64,000 nucleotides of DNA from Pseudomonas capeferrum (GCF_000731675.1 NZ_JMIT01000001.1:2293714-2357713); one strand, 5' to 3'; counted from the first letter of the stretch, positions 53,170-62,725 are shown. Numbers and translations are program-made. The notes: generated by a model not told the origin, from the sequence alone.

Positions 53170-54624
53170 GTGATCCAGTTTCTCGTCAACCAGGAGCTGC
53201 GTAATGAGCACGCCCTGGACCCGAACATGACGGTGCTGCAATACCTGCGCGAGCACCTGGGCAAACCCGGCACCAAGGAAGGCTGTGCCAGTGGTGACTG
53301 CGGTGCATGCACCGTGGTGGTCGGCGAACTGACCCAGGACGACCAGGGCCAGGACACCCTGCGCTACCGCAGCCTCAATTCGTGCCTGACCTTCGTGTCT
53401 TCGCTGCATGGCAAGCAGTTGATCAGCGTCGAAGGCCTCAAGCACCAGGGCGAACTGCACAGCGTGCAAAAAGCCATGGCCGACTGCCATGGTTCGCAAT
53501 GCGGCTTCTGCACCCCAGGCTTCGTCATGTCGCTGTTCGCCCTGCAGAAAAACAGCCAAGGCCCCGACCTGCACCTGGCCCAGGAAGCCCTGGCCGGCAA
53601 CCTGTGCCGCTGCACCGGCTACCGGCCGATCCTCGATGCTGCCGAGCAAAGCTGCCGCCAGCCTTGCCGCGACCAGTTCGATGCCCAGCAAGCCCAGACC
53701 ATCAGCCGCCTCAAGGCCATCGCGCCGACCCAGACCGGCGAGCTCAACAGTGGCGACAAGCGCTGCCTGGTGCCGTTGACCGTGGCTGACCTGGCCGACC
53801 TGTACAGCTCGCACCCCGAAGCACGCCTGCTGGCCGGTGGTACCGACCTGGCACTGGAAGTGACCCAGTTCCACAAGACGCTCCCGGTGATGATCTATGT
53901 CGGCCACGTGGCCGAGCTCAAGCGCATCGACAAGACCGCCAGCCACCTGGAAATCGGCGCGGCCACCCCGCTCACCGACTGCTATGAAGCGCTCAATGCC
54001 GAGTACCCCGACTTCGGCGGCCTGCTGCACCGGTTTGCCTCGTTGCAGATCCGCAACCAAGGCACCTTGGGCGGCAATATCGGCAACGCCTCGCCGATTG
54101 GCGACTCGCCGCCCCTGCTGATTGCCTTGGATGCCCAGGTGGTGCTGCGCCAGGGCGAACGCCAGCGCACCCTGGCGCTGGAAGACTACTTCATCGATTA
54201 CCGCATCACCGCGCGCCAGGACAGCGAGTTCATCGAGAAGATCATCGTGCCGCGCGCCAGCGATGACTGGGCCTTCCGCGCCTATAAAGTGTCCAAGCGC
54301 CTGGACGACGACATTTCCGCCGTGTGCGCAGCGTTCAACCTGAGCATCGAGAACGGTGTGGTCAGCGGCGTTCGGATCGCCTTCGGCGGCATGGCCGCCA
54401 TTCCAAAACGTGCACGTGCCTGCGAAGCAGCCCTGCGCGGCAAAGCGTGGAACCAGGCCAGCATCGAGCGCGCCTGCCAGGCGCTGGCCGAAGACTTCAC
54501 CCCGCTCAGCGACTTCCGCGCCAGCAAGGAGTACCGCCTGCTGACCGCACAGAACCTGCTGCGCAAGTACTTCATTGAACAGCAAACACCGCACATCGAA
54601 ACCCGGGTGACCGCTTATGTCTAA
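53170..54624 (+). CDS. xdhA: Xanthine dehydrogenase small subunit (FeS/FAD)
   Basis: A 484-residue subunit carrying two [2Fe-2S] clusters and FAD, moving electrons from the molybdenum site to NAD. N-terminal ferredoxin cysteines are C39, C44 and C47 in EGCASGDCGAC with a fourth in LNSCLTF. The second cluster is GSQCGFCTPGF and NLCRCTGYRPI. The FAD domain starts near residue 195 with RLLAGGTDLALEV and continues with SLQIRNQGTLGGNIGNASPIGD. The start is GTG at 53170. Its 3' end overlaps xdhB by eight bases. First gene of xdhABC-guaD. Confidence 0.96.
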   Translation: MIQFLVNQELRNEHALDPNMTVLQYLREHLGKPGTKEGCASGDCGACTVVVGELTQDDQGQDTLRYRSLNSCLTFVSSLHGKQLISVEGLKHQGELHSVQKAMADCHGSQCGFCTPGFVMSLFALQKNSQGPDLHLAQEALAGNLCRCTGYRPILDAAEQSCRQPCRDQFDAQQAQTISRLKAIAPTQTGELNSGDKRCLVPLTVADLADLYSSHPEARLLAGGTDLALEVTQFHKTLPVMIYVGHVAELKRIDKTASHLEIGAATPLTDCYEALNAEYPDFGGLLHRFASLQIRNQGTLGGNIGNASPIGDSPPLLIALDAQVVLRQGERQRTLALEDYFIDYRITARQDSEFIEKIIVPRASDDWAFRAYKVSKRLDDDISAVCAAFNLSIENGVVSGVRIAFGGMAAIPKRARACEAALRGKAWNQASIERACQALAEDFTPLSDFRASKEYRLLTAQNLLRKYFIEQQTPHIETRVTAYV

Positions 54625-57016
54625 CCATCACGTAGCCAAGAGCCAGGCCGAGATGGCCGAACTGTTCAGCCAGGACCTGACCACCGGGGTCGGCCGCAGC
54701 GTCAAGCACGACAGTGCCGACAAGCACGTGGCCGGCGAAGCGGTGTACATCGATGACCGCCTGGAATTCCCCAACCAGTTGCACGTCTATGCGCGCACCG
54801 CCGACCGCGCCCACGCGCGCATCCTGCGTGTCGACACCACGCCGTGCTATGCCTTCGAGGGTGTACGCATCGCCATCACCCACGAAGACATCCCTGGCCT
54901 CAAGGACATCGGCCCGGTGGTGGCCGGCGACCCGCTGCTGGCCATCGACAAGGTCGAATTCTTCGGCCAGCCGGTGCTCGCCGTGGCTGCCCGCGACTTG
55001 GAAACCGCCCGCCGCGCAGCGATGGCGGCCATCATCGAATACGAAGACCTGGAGCCGGTACTGGATGTGGTCGAAGCGTTTCGCAAGAAGCACTTCGTGC
55101 TCGACAGCCACACCCACCAGCGCGGTGACTCCGCCGCCGCCCTGGCCAGCGCCCCGCACCGCCTGCAAGGCACCCTGCATATCGGCGGCCAGGAGCACTT
55201 CTACCTGGAAACCAACATTTCCTCGGTGATGCCGACCGAGGACGGCGGCATGATCGTCTACTGCTCCACGCAAAACCCCACCGAAGTGCAGAAGCTGGTC
55301 GCCGAAGTGCTGGACGTGCCGATGAACAAGATCGTCCTCGACATGCGCCGCATGGGCGGTGGTTTCGGCGGCAAGGAAACCCAAGCCGCCAGCCCGGCGT
55401 GCCTGTGTGCGGTGGTTGCGCACCTGACCGGCCAGCCAACCAAGATGCGCCTGCCGCGCGTCGAAGACATGATGATGACCGGCAAGCGCCACCCGTTCTA
55501 TGTCGAGTACGACGTGGGCTTCGATGACACTGGCCGCCTGCACGGCATCAATTTCGACCTGGCCGGCAACTGCGGCTACTCGCCCGACCTGTCCGGCTCG
55601 ATCGTCGACCGCGCCATGTTCCACTCCGACAACGCCTACTACCTGGGCGATGCCACCGTGCATGGCCACCGCTGCAAGACCAACACCGCCTCCAACACCG
55701 CCTACCGCGGCTTTGGCGGCCCGCAGGGCATGGTCGCCATCGAGCAGGTGATGGACCATATCGCCCGCCACCTGGGCCGCGACCCGCTGGCGGTGCGCAA
55801 GGCCAACTACTACGGCAAGACCGACCGCAACGTTACCCACTACTACCAGACCGTCGAGCACAACATGCTCGAAGAGATGACCGCCGAGCTTGAGGCCAGC
55901 AGCGATTACGCCGAGCGGCGCGAGTCGATTCGCCGCTTCAATGCCAACAGCCCGATTCTCAAGAAGGGCCTGGCGCTGACCCCGGTCAAGTTCGGTATCT
56001 CGTTCACCGCCACCTTCCTCAACCAGGCCGGTGCGCTGATCCACATCTACACCGACGGCAGTATCCACCTGAACCACGGCGGCACCGAGATGGGCCAGGG
56101 CCTGAACACCAAGGTGGCGCAGGTGGTGGCGCAGATTTTCCAGGTCGACTTCGACCGCATCCAGATCACCGCCACCAACACCGACAAGGTCCCCAACACC
56201 TCGCCTACCGCGGCTTCCAGCGGCGCCGACCTGAACGGCAAGGCCGCGCAGAACGCCGCCGAAATCCTCAAGAAGCGCCTGACCGAGTTCGCCGCACGGC
56301 ATTACCAGGTGACCGAGGAAGACGTCGAGTTCCGCAACGGCCATGTGCGCGTGCGTGAGCAGATCGTCAGCTTCGAGCAACTGGTGCAGCAGGCGTACTT
56401 TGCCCAAGTGTCGCTGTCGAGCACTGGCTTCTACCGCACGCCGAAGATTTTCTACGACCGCAGCCAGGCTCGCGGTCGGCCGTTCTACTACTTCGCCTTC
56501 GGTGCAGCCTGCGTGGAAGTGGTCGTCGACACCCTGACGGGCGAGTACAAGATGCTGCGCGCCGACATCCTGCATGACGTCGGCGCCTCGCTGAACCCGG
56601 CCATCGATATCGGCCAGGTGGAAGGCGGTTTCATCCAGGGCATGGGCTGGCTGACCACCGAGGAGCTGGTGTGGAATGCCAAGGGCAAGTTGATGACCAA
56701 CGGCCCGGCCAGCTACAAAGTGCCGGCGGTAGCCGACATGCCGCTGGACCTGCGCGTGAAGCTGGTGGAAAACCGCAAGAACCCGGAAGACACGGTGTTC
56801 CATTCCAAGGCCGTGGGCGAGCCGCCATTCATGCTTGGCATCGCCGCCTGGTGCGCGATCAAGGACGCCGTGGCCAGCATTGCCGACTATCGCCTGCAAC
56901 CCCAGGTTGATGCCCCGGCAACGCCAGAGCGGGTGTTGTGGGGTTGCGAGCAGATGCGCAAGGCGGTGGCCGCCGCGCAGCCTGCATCGCAGGAGCTGGA
57001 AACCGTTAGCCACTGA
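54617..57016 (+). CDS. xdhB: Xanthine dehydrogenase large subunit (molybdopterin-binding)
   Basis: A 799-residue catalytic subunit that hydroxylates hypoxanthine and xanthine to urate at a molybdenum cofactor. Cofactor-binding segments visible are MGGGFGGKETQ, NTAYRGFGGPQGM, SGADLNGKAAQNAAE and the C-terminal SKAVGEPPFMLGIAAW with the catalytic Glu. The N-terminal domain SVKHDSADKHVAGEAVYIDD is typical. It is coupled to xdhA by overlap, and an inverted repeat separates it from xdhC. Confidence 0.97.
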   Translation: MSNHHVAKSQAEMAELFSQDLTTGVGRSVKHDSADKHVAGEAVYIDDRLEFPNQLHVYARTADRAHARILRVDTTPCYAFEGVRIAITHEDIPGLKDIGPVVAGDPLLAIDKVEFFGQPVLAVAARDLETARRAAMAAIIEYEDLEPVLDVVEAFRKKHFVLDSHTHQRGDSAAALASAPHRLQGTLHIGGQEHFYLETNISSVMPTEDGGMIVYCSTQNPTEVQKLVAEVLDVPMNKIVLDMRRMGGGFGGKETQAASPACLCAVVAHLTGQPTKMRLPRVEDMMMTGKRHPFYVEYDVGFDDTGRLHGINFDLAGNCGYSPDLSGSIVDRAMFHSDNAYYLGDATVHGHRCKTNTASNTAYRGFGGPQGMVAIEQVMDHIARHLGRDPLAVRKANYYGKTDRNVTHYYQTVEHNMLEEMTAELEASSDYAERRESIRRFNANSPILKKGLALTPVKFGISFTATFLNQAGALIHIYTDGSIHLNHGGTEMGQGLNTKVAQVVAQIFQVDFDRIQITATNTDKVPNTSPTAASSGADLNGKAAQNAAEILKKRLTEFAARHYQVTEEDVEFRNGHVRVREQIVSFEQLVQQAYFAQVSLSSTGFYRTPKIFYDRSQARGRPFYYFAFGAACVEVVVDTLTGEYKMLRADILHDVGASLNPAIDIGQVEGGFIQGMGWLTTEELVWNAKGKLMTNGPASYKVPAVADMPLDLRVKLVENRKNPEDTVFHSKAVGEPPFMLGIAAWCAIKDAVASIADYRLQPQVDAPATPERVLWGCEQMRKAVAAAQPASQELETVSH

Positions 57017-57037
57017 CCCTGCGCTCCGTTGGGTGTG

Positions 57038-57157
57038 TGTGTAGGAGCGGCCTTGCGTCGCGAAAGGGGCGCGAAGCGGCCCCAGCCAGCTCAGCAGCGA
57101 AGCTGAAATCCTGGGGCCGCTGCGCAGCCCTTTCGCGACGTAAGGCCGCTCCTACAC
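57038..57157. repeat. Paired inverted repeat between xdhB and xdhC
   Basis: TGTGTAGGAGCGGCCTTGCG and TCGCGAAAGGGGCGCGAAGC face an inverted copy ending GGCCGCTCCTACACA. It is the same family as at 44967-45085 and lies inside the operon, so the mRNA would fold here. Confidence 0.82.
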
Positions 57158-57189
57158 AAGGCCCGCGTAGACAGAAGAGAGGTTGGATC

Positions 57190-58035
57190 ATGCACCAATG
57201 GATCAACGCCCTCGCCGACCACCAGTCCCGCGGTGAACGCTGCGTGCTGGTGACCATCATCGAGGAACGCGGCTCTACCCCGCGTAACGCCGGCTCGAAA
57301 ATGGTCGTCAGCGCCACCGCGCTGTTCGATACCATCGGCGGCGGCCACCTGGAATACAAGGCCCTGCATATCGCCCGGCAAATGCTCGAAGACCAGCGCA
57401 CCACCCCGCACCTGGAGCGCTTCAGCCTGGGTGCAAGCCTCGGCCAGTGCTGCGGCGGCGTGACCGTGCTGCTGTTCGAGCCAATGGCCGCCGTGCAGGC
57501 GCAGATCGCGGTGTTCGGCGCGGGCCATGTCGGCCGCGCTCTGGTACCCTTGCTCGCCGCGTTGCCCTGCCGGGTGCGCTGGATCGATTCGCGCGAACAG
57601 GAATTTCCCGAGCTCATCCCCAACGGGGTGACCAAGGTGGTCAACGAGGAGCCCGTCGACGAAGTGGCCGACCTGCCAGCCGGCAGCTACTGCATCGTCA
57701 TGACCCACAACCACCAGCTCGACCTGGAACTGACCGCCGCCATTCTCAAACGCAATGATTTCACCTGGTTCGGCCTGATCGGCTCGAAGACCAAACGGGC
57801 CAAGTTCGAGCACCGCCTGCGCGAGCGCGGCTTCGATGATGCCGTCGTGGCGCGCATGCGCTGCCCGATGGGCATTGCCGAGGTCAAGGGCAAGCTGCCG
57901 ATCGAGATCGCCGTGTCCATCGCCGGCGAAATCATTGCCACCTACAACGCCTGCTTCGGCCAGCATGACGCTGCCGCCAACGCCGGCCCCATTGCCCAGT
58001 TGCTGCCGCCCTCCCGGCGCAGCCAAGCCATTTGA
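57190..58035 (+). CDS. xdhC: Xanthine dehydrogenase accessory protein XdhC
   Basis: A 281-residue chaperone that binds molybdenum cofactor, promotes its sulfuration and hands it to XdhB. The N-terminal domain shows TIIEERGSTPRNAGSKMVV and GQCCGGVTVLLFE. The C-terminal Rossmann domain shows IAVFGAGHVGRALVPLLA and GLIGSKTKRAKFEHRL. The ATG at 57190 is used; an upstream extension would run through the repeat. It follows xdhB and precedes guaD by ten bases. Confidence 0.95.
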   Translation: MHQWINALADHQSRGERCVLVTIIEERGSTPRNAGSKMVVSATALFDTIGGGHLEYKALHIARQMLEDQRTTPHLERFSLGASLGQCCGGVTVLLFEPMAAVQAQIAVFGAGHVGRALVPLLAALPCRVRWIDSREQEFPELIPNGVTKVVNEEPVDEVADLPAGSYCIVMTHNHQLDLELTAAILKRNDFTWFGLIGSKTKRAKFEHRLRERGFDDAVVARMRCPMGIAEVKGKLPIEIAVSIAGEIIATYNACFGQHDAAANAGPIAQLLPPSRRSQAI

Positions 58036-58045
58036 CGAGCGCTTT

Positions 58046-59350
58046 ATGACCGCAACCCGCAAAGCCTACCGTGCCGCCATCCTGCACAGCATCGCCGACC
58101 CGGCCGAAGTCGGCCTTGACGCCTCCCACGCTTACTACGAAGACGGCCTGCTGGTGGTCGACGATGGCCGCATCAGCGCCCTCGGCCACGCCAGCGACCT
58201 GCTGCCGACCCTGGATGCCGGCATCGAAGTGGTGCATTACCAGGATGCGTTGATCACCCCAGGCTTCATCGATACCCACATCCACTTCCCACAGACCGGC
58301 ATGATCGGCTCGTACGGCGAACAGCTGCTGGACTGGCTCAACACCTACACCTTCCCGTGCGAGAAACAGTTCGCCGACAAGGGCCATGCCGACCAGGTCG
58401 CGAAAATCTTCCTCAAGGAACTGCTGCGCAACGGCACTACCACCGCCCTGGTGTTTGGCAGCGTGCACCCGGAGTCGGTCAACGCCTTGTTCGAAGAAGC
58501 CGAGCGCCTCGACCTGCGGATGATCGCCGGCAAGGTGATGATGGACCGCAATGCCCCTGACTACCTGACTGACACGGCCGAGTCCGGTTACAGCGAAAGC
58601 AAGGCATTGATCGAACGCTGGCACGGCAAGGGCCGCCTGCACTACGCAGTGACCCCACGTTTCGCACCGACCAGCACGCCAGAGCAACTGACACTCGCTG
58701 GCCAGTTGCTCAAGGAGCACCCAGGCGTGTACATGCACACGCACCTGTCCGAAAACCTCAAGGAAATCGACTGGGTCAAGTCACTGTTCCCGGAGCAGAA
58801 GGGCTACCTGGACGTGTACGACCACTTCGAGCTGCTCGGCGAGCGCTCGGTGTTCGCCCATGGCGTGCACCTGTGCGACGACGAGTGCCAGCGCCTGGCC
58901 GAAACCGGTTCGGCCGTGGCCTTCTGCCCGACGTCCAACCTGTTCCTCGGTAGCGGCCTGTTCAACCTGCCCCAGGCCGAGCGCTTCAAGGTCAACGTGG
59001 GCCTGGGCACCGACGTGGGCGCTGGCACCAGCTTCTCGCTGCTCAACACCCTCAACGAGGCGTACAAGGTCATGCAGTTGCAGGGCGCGCGCCTGCACCC
59101 CTACAAGTCGCTGTACCTGGCCACCCTCGGCGGCGCCCGCGCACTGCGCCTGGACGATCGCATCGGCAGCCTGCGCCCCGGCAACGATGCCGACTTCGTC
59201 GTGCTCGACTACAAGGCTACGCCGCTGCTGGACTACCGTATCCAGCAGTCCAACAGCATCGAAGAGACCCTGTTCGTGCTCACCACCCTGGGCGATGACC
59301 GCACCGTGCGGGAAACCTACGCCGCCGGGCGTTGCGTGCACCAGCGCTAA
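58046..59350 (+). CDS. guaD: Guanine deaminase
   Basis: A 434-residue amidohydrolase that deaminates guanine to xanthine, feeding xanthine dehydrogenase. Zinc ligands begin with H78 and H80 in [21 protein letters not shown] and FAHGVHL supply further His, and [13 protein letters not shown] holds the metal-binding Asp. The length fits bacterial guanine deaminases. The ATG at 58046 lies ten bases after the xdhC stop and gives [11 protein letters not shown]. Last gene of the operon; aqpZ is convergent and its stop overlaps the guaD stop by four bases. Confidence 0.96.
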   Translation: MTATRKAYRAAILHSIADPAEVGLDASHAYYEDGLLVVDDGRISALGHASDLLPTLDAGIEVVHYQDALITPGFIDTHIHFPQTGMIGSYGEQLLDWLNTYTFPCEKQFADKGHADQVAKIFLKELLRNGTTTALVFGSVHPESVNALFEEAERLDLRMIAGKVMMDRNAPDYLTDTAESGYSESKALIERWHGKGRLHYAVTPRFAPTSTPEQLTLAGQLLKEHPGVYMHTHLSENLKEIDWVKSLFPEQKGYLDVYDHFELLGERSVFAHGVHLCDDECQRLAETGSAVAFCPTSNLFLGSGLFNLPQAERFKVNVGLGTDVGAGTSFSLLNTLNEAYKVMQLQGARLHPYKSLYLATLGGARALRLDDRIGSLRPGNDADFVVLDYKATPLLDYRIQQSNSIEETLFVLTTLGDDRTVRETYAAGRCVHQR

Positions 59351-60045
59351 GGTTCTTTCGCCAGGCCCCGGTACAACGCGCCGCCGATCGCAGCCCCGAT
59401 CAGCGGCGCCAGCCAGAACAGCCACAGCTGCTGCAGGGCCCAGCCACCGACGAACAGTGCCGGCCCCGTGCTACGCGCGGGGTTGACCGAAGTATTGGTC
59501 ACCGGAATGGAGATCAGGTGGATCAGGGTCAGGGCCAGGCCGATGGCAATCGGCGCGAAACCTGCTGGGGCGCGGGAGTCGGTGGCGCCCATGATTACCA
59601 CCAGGAACATCGCCGTCATCACCACTTCACTGATGAAACCCGCACCCAGTGTGTAGCCGCCGGGCGAGTGGTCGGCGTAGCCGTTTGAAGCCAATCCCGA
59701 AGACAACTCGAAACCGGCCTTGCCGCTGGCGATGAGGTAGATCACACCCGCAGCCAGGATGGCGCCGATCACCTGAGCGATCACGTAGGGCAGCAGCTCT
59801 TTGGCCGGGAAACGCCCGCCCACCACCAGCCCGAACGATACGGCAGGGTTTAGATGACAGCCGGAAATGTGGCCGATGGCGAAGGCCATGGTCAGCACTG
59901 TAAGGCCGAAGGCGAAAGCAACACCGAGAACGCCGATACCGAGGGGGGAACTGGCTGCGAGTACCGCACTGCCGCAGCCACCAAGGACCAGCCAGAAGGT
60001 GCCGATCAATTCGGCACCCATGCGTTTACCGAGGGACATGCTCAT
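59347..60045 (-). CDS. aqpZ: Aquaporin Z
   Basis: A 232-residue MIP-family water channel with six helices and two half-helices carrying [11 protein letters not shown] and [11 protein letters not shown], the two NPA boxes. Selectivity-filter residues fit a water channel: Phe in the first helices and Arg after the second NPA (PARS). GAGGAA lies seven bases before the ATG at 60045, favouring this over a longer frame to 60114. Its place inside the purine cluster probably has no functional meaning. Confidence 0.94.
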   Translation of the reverse strand: MSMSLGKRMGAELIGTFWLVLGGCGSAVLAASSPLGIGVLGVAFAFGLTVLTMAFAIGHISGCHLNPAVSFGLVVGGRFPAKELLPYVIAQVIGAILAAGVIYLIASGKAGFELSSGLASNGYADHSPGGYTLGAGFISEVVMTAMFLVVIMGATDSRAPAGFAPIAIGLALTLIHLISIPVTNTSVNPARSTGPALFVGGWALQQLWLFWLAPLIGAAIGGALYRGLAKEP

Positions 60046-60139
60046 GAATCCATTCCTCAAGAAGTTGAACGCAACGAATGCGCAAGCCCAACTGCTTGAT
60101 GAAGGTTTGCTCACAAGAATTTAGCAGACCTTTGGCTGA

Positions 60140-60168
60140 TGTGTAGGAGCGGGCAAGCCCGCGCCTGC
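60140..60168. repeat. Single REP-like unit
   Basis: GTAGGAGCGGGCAAGCCCGC forms a short hairpin; no partner arm is nearby. Confidence 0.6.
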
Positions 60169-60196
60169 AAAACCCCACATCTACCGAGGCAAACGA

Positions 60197-60952
60197 TCAA
60201 CCCTTGGCCGAAACCTTTGGCTTTTTCAGCAGGTGCGAGAACACCGCATGCAGATCGTCCGAAGCACTCTCCTCGTCCAGGTTCAGCTTGCTGTCGATGT
60301 GGTCCATGTGGTGCATCATCAAGCTCACCGCCTGCTCGGCGTCACGCGCTTCGATGGCATCGATCAGCTGCATGTGCTCGTCATAGGAGCAATGCGAGCG
60401 GTTGCCGCTTTCATACTGGGCAATGATCAGCGAGGTCTGCGACACCAGGCTGCGCTGGAAGCTGACCAGGGGCGCATTGCCCGCCGCTTCGGCCAGCTTG
60501 AGGTGGAATTCGCCAGAAAGACGGATACCCGCACCCCGATCGCCGCGGGAGAAGCTGTCGCGCTCCTCGCGCACCATCTGCCGCAGCTCGTTGAGCTGGT
60601 CGAGGGTGGCGTGCTCCACGGCCAGTTCGGTGATCGCGCGTTCGACCATGCGCCGCGAGAAGAACACCTGGCGCGCCTCTTCAACCGTCGGGCTGGCCAC
60701 CACCGCACCGCGGTTGGGCCGCAACAGCACCACGCTTTCGTGGGCCAGGCGCGACAGGGCGCGGCGGATGATGGTGCGGCTGACGCCGAAGATCTCGCCC
60801 AGCGCTTCCTCGCTCAACTTGGTGCCCGGAGCCAGACGCTGTTCGAGGATCGCCTCGAAAATATGCGCGTAGACGATGTCGTCCTGGGTACCACTGCGCC
60901 CGGCCTTGCCAGTGCGCACAGGTTTTTTCAGAGGTTGCAGCTGTTCGTTCAT
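60197..60952 (-). CDS. GntR-family regulator, probable purine catabolism control
   Basis: A 251-residue FadR-type regulator. The winged helix-turn-helix at residues 25-95 shows VYAHIFEAILEQRLAPGTKL and FGVSRTIIRRALSRLAHE. The FCD domain includes FFSRRMVERAITELAVEHA and EFHLKLAEAAGNAPLVSF with metal-type His residues in HMDHIDSK. The ATG at 60952 gives MNEQLQPL; a longer frame to 61045 is less likely. It is divergent from a purine permease, and the gap has several TTGT-N2-ACAA sites, also found between hiuH and puuE. That makes it the prime candidate for their regulator (inference). Confidence 0.9.
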   Translation of the reverse strand: MNEQLQPLKKPVRTGKAGRSGTQDDIVYAHIFEAILEQRLAPGTKLSEEALGEIFGVSRTIIRRALSRLAHESVVLLRPNRGAVVASPTVEEARQVFFSRRMVERAITELAVEHATLDQLNELRQMVREERDSFSRGDRGAGIRLSGEFHLKLAEAAGNAPLVSFQRSLVSQTSLIIAQYESGNRSHCSYDEHMQLIDAIEARDAEQAVSLMMHHMDHIDSKLNLDEESASDDLHAVFSHLLKKPKVSAKG

Positions 60953-61057
60953 GGGCACTCGAGCACGTGGATCCACCAGTCGGACCTTGACTGTAACGCG
61001 TGTCAGAGGGTGGCTGGCAAGTCCTGAAAAGGGATGAAGGACCAAGGTATGGCGCCA

Positions 61058-61067
61058 TTGTACACAG
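61058..61067. promoter_or_regulatory. GntR-type operator candidate (near gntR)
   Basis: TTGTACACAG, one mismatch from TTGTACACAA, 106 bases before the gntR ATG. Confidence 0.45.
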
Positions 61068-61120
61068 GCTGACCCGTTTCTGCAGGTGGCCTTTCACATA
61101 TATAGCCGTTGTACGCGCAT

Positions 61121-61132
61121 TTGTGCGCACAA
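61121..61132. promoter_or_regulatory. Palindrome TTGTGCGCACAA
   Basis: Perfect 12-base palindrome with TTGT/ACAA ends and a wider centre than the neighbouring sites. Confidence 0.5.
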
Positions 61133-61155
61133 AAGATAAAACATTATTTGCATTC

Positions 61156-61167
61156 TTTGTACACAAA
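61156..61167. promoter_or_regulatory. GntR-type operator candidate TTTGTACACAAA
   Basis: Arms TTTGT/ACAAA around AC. It shares the core TTGTACACAA with the site at 63297 in the hiuH-puuE gap. Confidence 0.6.
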
Positions 61168-61191
61168 AGCATAATCCACCGTGCGACTTCC

Positions 61192-61205
61192 TGACCCATA
61201 AGTCA
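61192..61205. promoter_or_regulatory. Operator-like repeat shared with xdhA
   Basis: TGACCCATAAGTCA fits TGACC-N5-GTCA, like the two sites before xdhA. The flanks are also alike: CC before it and AAAAT shortly after. It lies about 100 bases before the permease start. Confidence 0.6.
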
Positions 61206-61305
61206 ACAAAATGGTCAGGCGTCTGCCTTCCCCTCGCGGAGCCGCCAAGTGCATGCGCAGGACAATGGCTCCGACACAACAAGAAAGACTTGAGGAGTAC
61301 CCGCT

Positions 61306-62655
61306 GTGGAAAGCCGCAAATCCGAAGCCCCTACGCTGGATCTCGCCCCACCGCTCGAAACGAGCTGGCTGGAACGGATTTTCAAACTCAAGCAACACGG
61401 CAGCACCGTCAAAACCGAAATGATTGCCGGGGTGACCACCTTCATCACCATGGCCTACATCATCTTCGTCAACCCCAACATCATGGCCGACGCCGGCATC
61501 GACCACGGCGCGGCCTTCGTCGCCACCTGCATCGCCGCAGCGCTGGGCTGCCTGCTGATGGGCCTGTACGCCAACTGGCCGGTGGGCCTGGCGCCCGGCA
61601 TGGGCCTGAACGCCTTCTTCACCTACACCGTGGTCGGCACCATGGGCTACAACTGGGAAACGGCACTGGGCGCGGTATTCGTCTCGGGCGTGCTGTTCAT
61701 GTTCCTGACCTTGTCGAAGGTGCGCGAGTGGCTGCTCAACAGCATCCCGTTGAGCCTGCGCCATGCGATGGGGGCCGGCGTCGGATTGTTTCTCGGACTG
61801 ATCGGCCTGAAGACCGCAGGTATCATCGTCGACAGCCCGGCCACGCTGATCAAGCTGGGCTCGCTGCATGAACCCGGCCCACTGCTGGCGGCGGTGTGCT
61901 TCCTGTCGATTGCCATCCTCAGCTACAAACGGGTATTCGGCGCGATCCTGATCAGCATCATCGGCGTCACCCTCGCCGGCTGGGGGCTTGGCCTGGTGAA
62001 GTTTGGCGGGGTGGTATCGATGCCACCGAGCCTGACGCCGACCTGGATGGCCATGGATGTCGCCGGCGTGTTCAACGTCAGCATGATCAGCGTGGTGCTG
62101 GCATTCCTCTTCGTGCACATGTTCGACACCGCCGGCACCCTGATGGGCGTGGCACAACGGGCCAACCTGGTGGCGCCTGATGGGCGTATCGAAAACCTGT
62201 CACGGGCGTTGAAAGCAGACAGTGCGTCCAGCGTATTCGGCGCGGTGGTCGGCGTGCCGCCGGTCACCAGCTATGTAGAAAGTGCCGCAGGCGTGGCCGC
62301 CGGTGGCCGGACTGGCCTGACAGCTGTGGTGGTGGGGCTGCTGTTCATTGCAGCGATGTTCTTCGCGCCGCTGGCCGGGATGATTCCGGCTTATGCCACT
62401 GCGGGTGCATTGATCTACGTGGCCATGCTGATGATGGGCAGCATGGCGCATATCCACTGGGACGAAGCCACCGACAGCATTCCGGCGATCGTCACGGTGA
62501 TCATGATGCCGCTGACCTTCTCGGTCGCCGACGGTATTGCCCTGGGCTTCATCACCTATGTGGCATTGAAGGCGGGCACTGGCAAGTACAAGGAAATCTC
62601 GGCCAGCCTCTGGGTGCTGTGCGCGATCTTCATTGCCAAGTTCGTGTTCCTTTAA
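61306..62655 (+). CDS. NCS2-family purine permease (AzgA/GhxP-like)
   Basis: A 449-residue transporter with 12-14 predicted membrane segments. It belongs to the AzgA-like branch that imports adenine, guanine, hypoxanthine or xanthine with protons. Family motifs visible are VTTFITMAYIIFVNPNIMADAG near the N-terminus, GLAPGMGLNAFFTYTVV, and HMFDTAGTLMGVAQRA with the following VPPVTSYVESAAGVAAGGRTGL. The start is GTG at 61306 with GAGGAG eight to ten bases upstream. It is divergent from a GntR regulator and lies among purine degradation genes, so uptake of guanine or xanthine for catabolism is likely. Confidence 0.93.
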   Translation: MESRKSEAPTLDLAPPLETSWLERIFKLKQHGSTVKTEMIAGVTTFITMAYIIFVNPNIMADAGIDHGAAFVATCIAAALGCLLMGLYANWPVGLAPGMGLNAFFTYTVVGTMGYNWETALGAVFVSGVLFMFLTLSKVREWLLNSIPLSLRHAMGAGVGLFLGLIGLKTAGIIVDSPATLIKLGSLHEPGPLLAAVCFLSIAILSYKRVFGAILISIIGVTLAGWGLGLVKFGGVVSMPPSLTPTWMAMDVAGVFNVSMISVVLAFLFVHMFDTAGTLMGVAQRANLVAPDGRIENLSRALKADSASSVFGAVVGVPPVTSYVESAAGVAAGGRTGLTAVVVGLLFIAAMFFAPLAGMIPAYATAGALIYVAMLMMGSMAHIHWDEATDSIPAIVTVIMMPLTFSVADGIALGFITYVALKAGTGKYKEISASLWVLCAIFIAKFVFL

Positions 62656-62693
62656 GTCATTGATTACCCGGCTTTAGAGTTTCAGTGCATTCA

Positions 62694-62725
62694 AGATCAA
62701 GCGCCGCCCCCGCGGCGCTCGATCT
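62694..62725. repeat. Minimal palindrome matching the tips of the large element
   Basis: AGATCAAGCGCCGCC faces GCGGCGCTCGATCT across a few bases. Both ends match the outer tips (AGATCGAGCGCCGC) of the elements at 3020 and 41406, with the body missing. Confidence 0.6.

Larger units (their letters stand above)
60953..61305. other. Divergent promoter region gntR / purine permease
   Basis: No gene. It contains the TTGT-N2-ACAA type sites at 61058, 61121 and 61156 and the TGAC-N6-GTCA site at 61192, each listed separately. The part from 61095 to 61180 is more AT-rich than its surroundings, as expected for a promoter. Confidence 0.7.
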
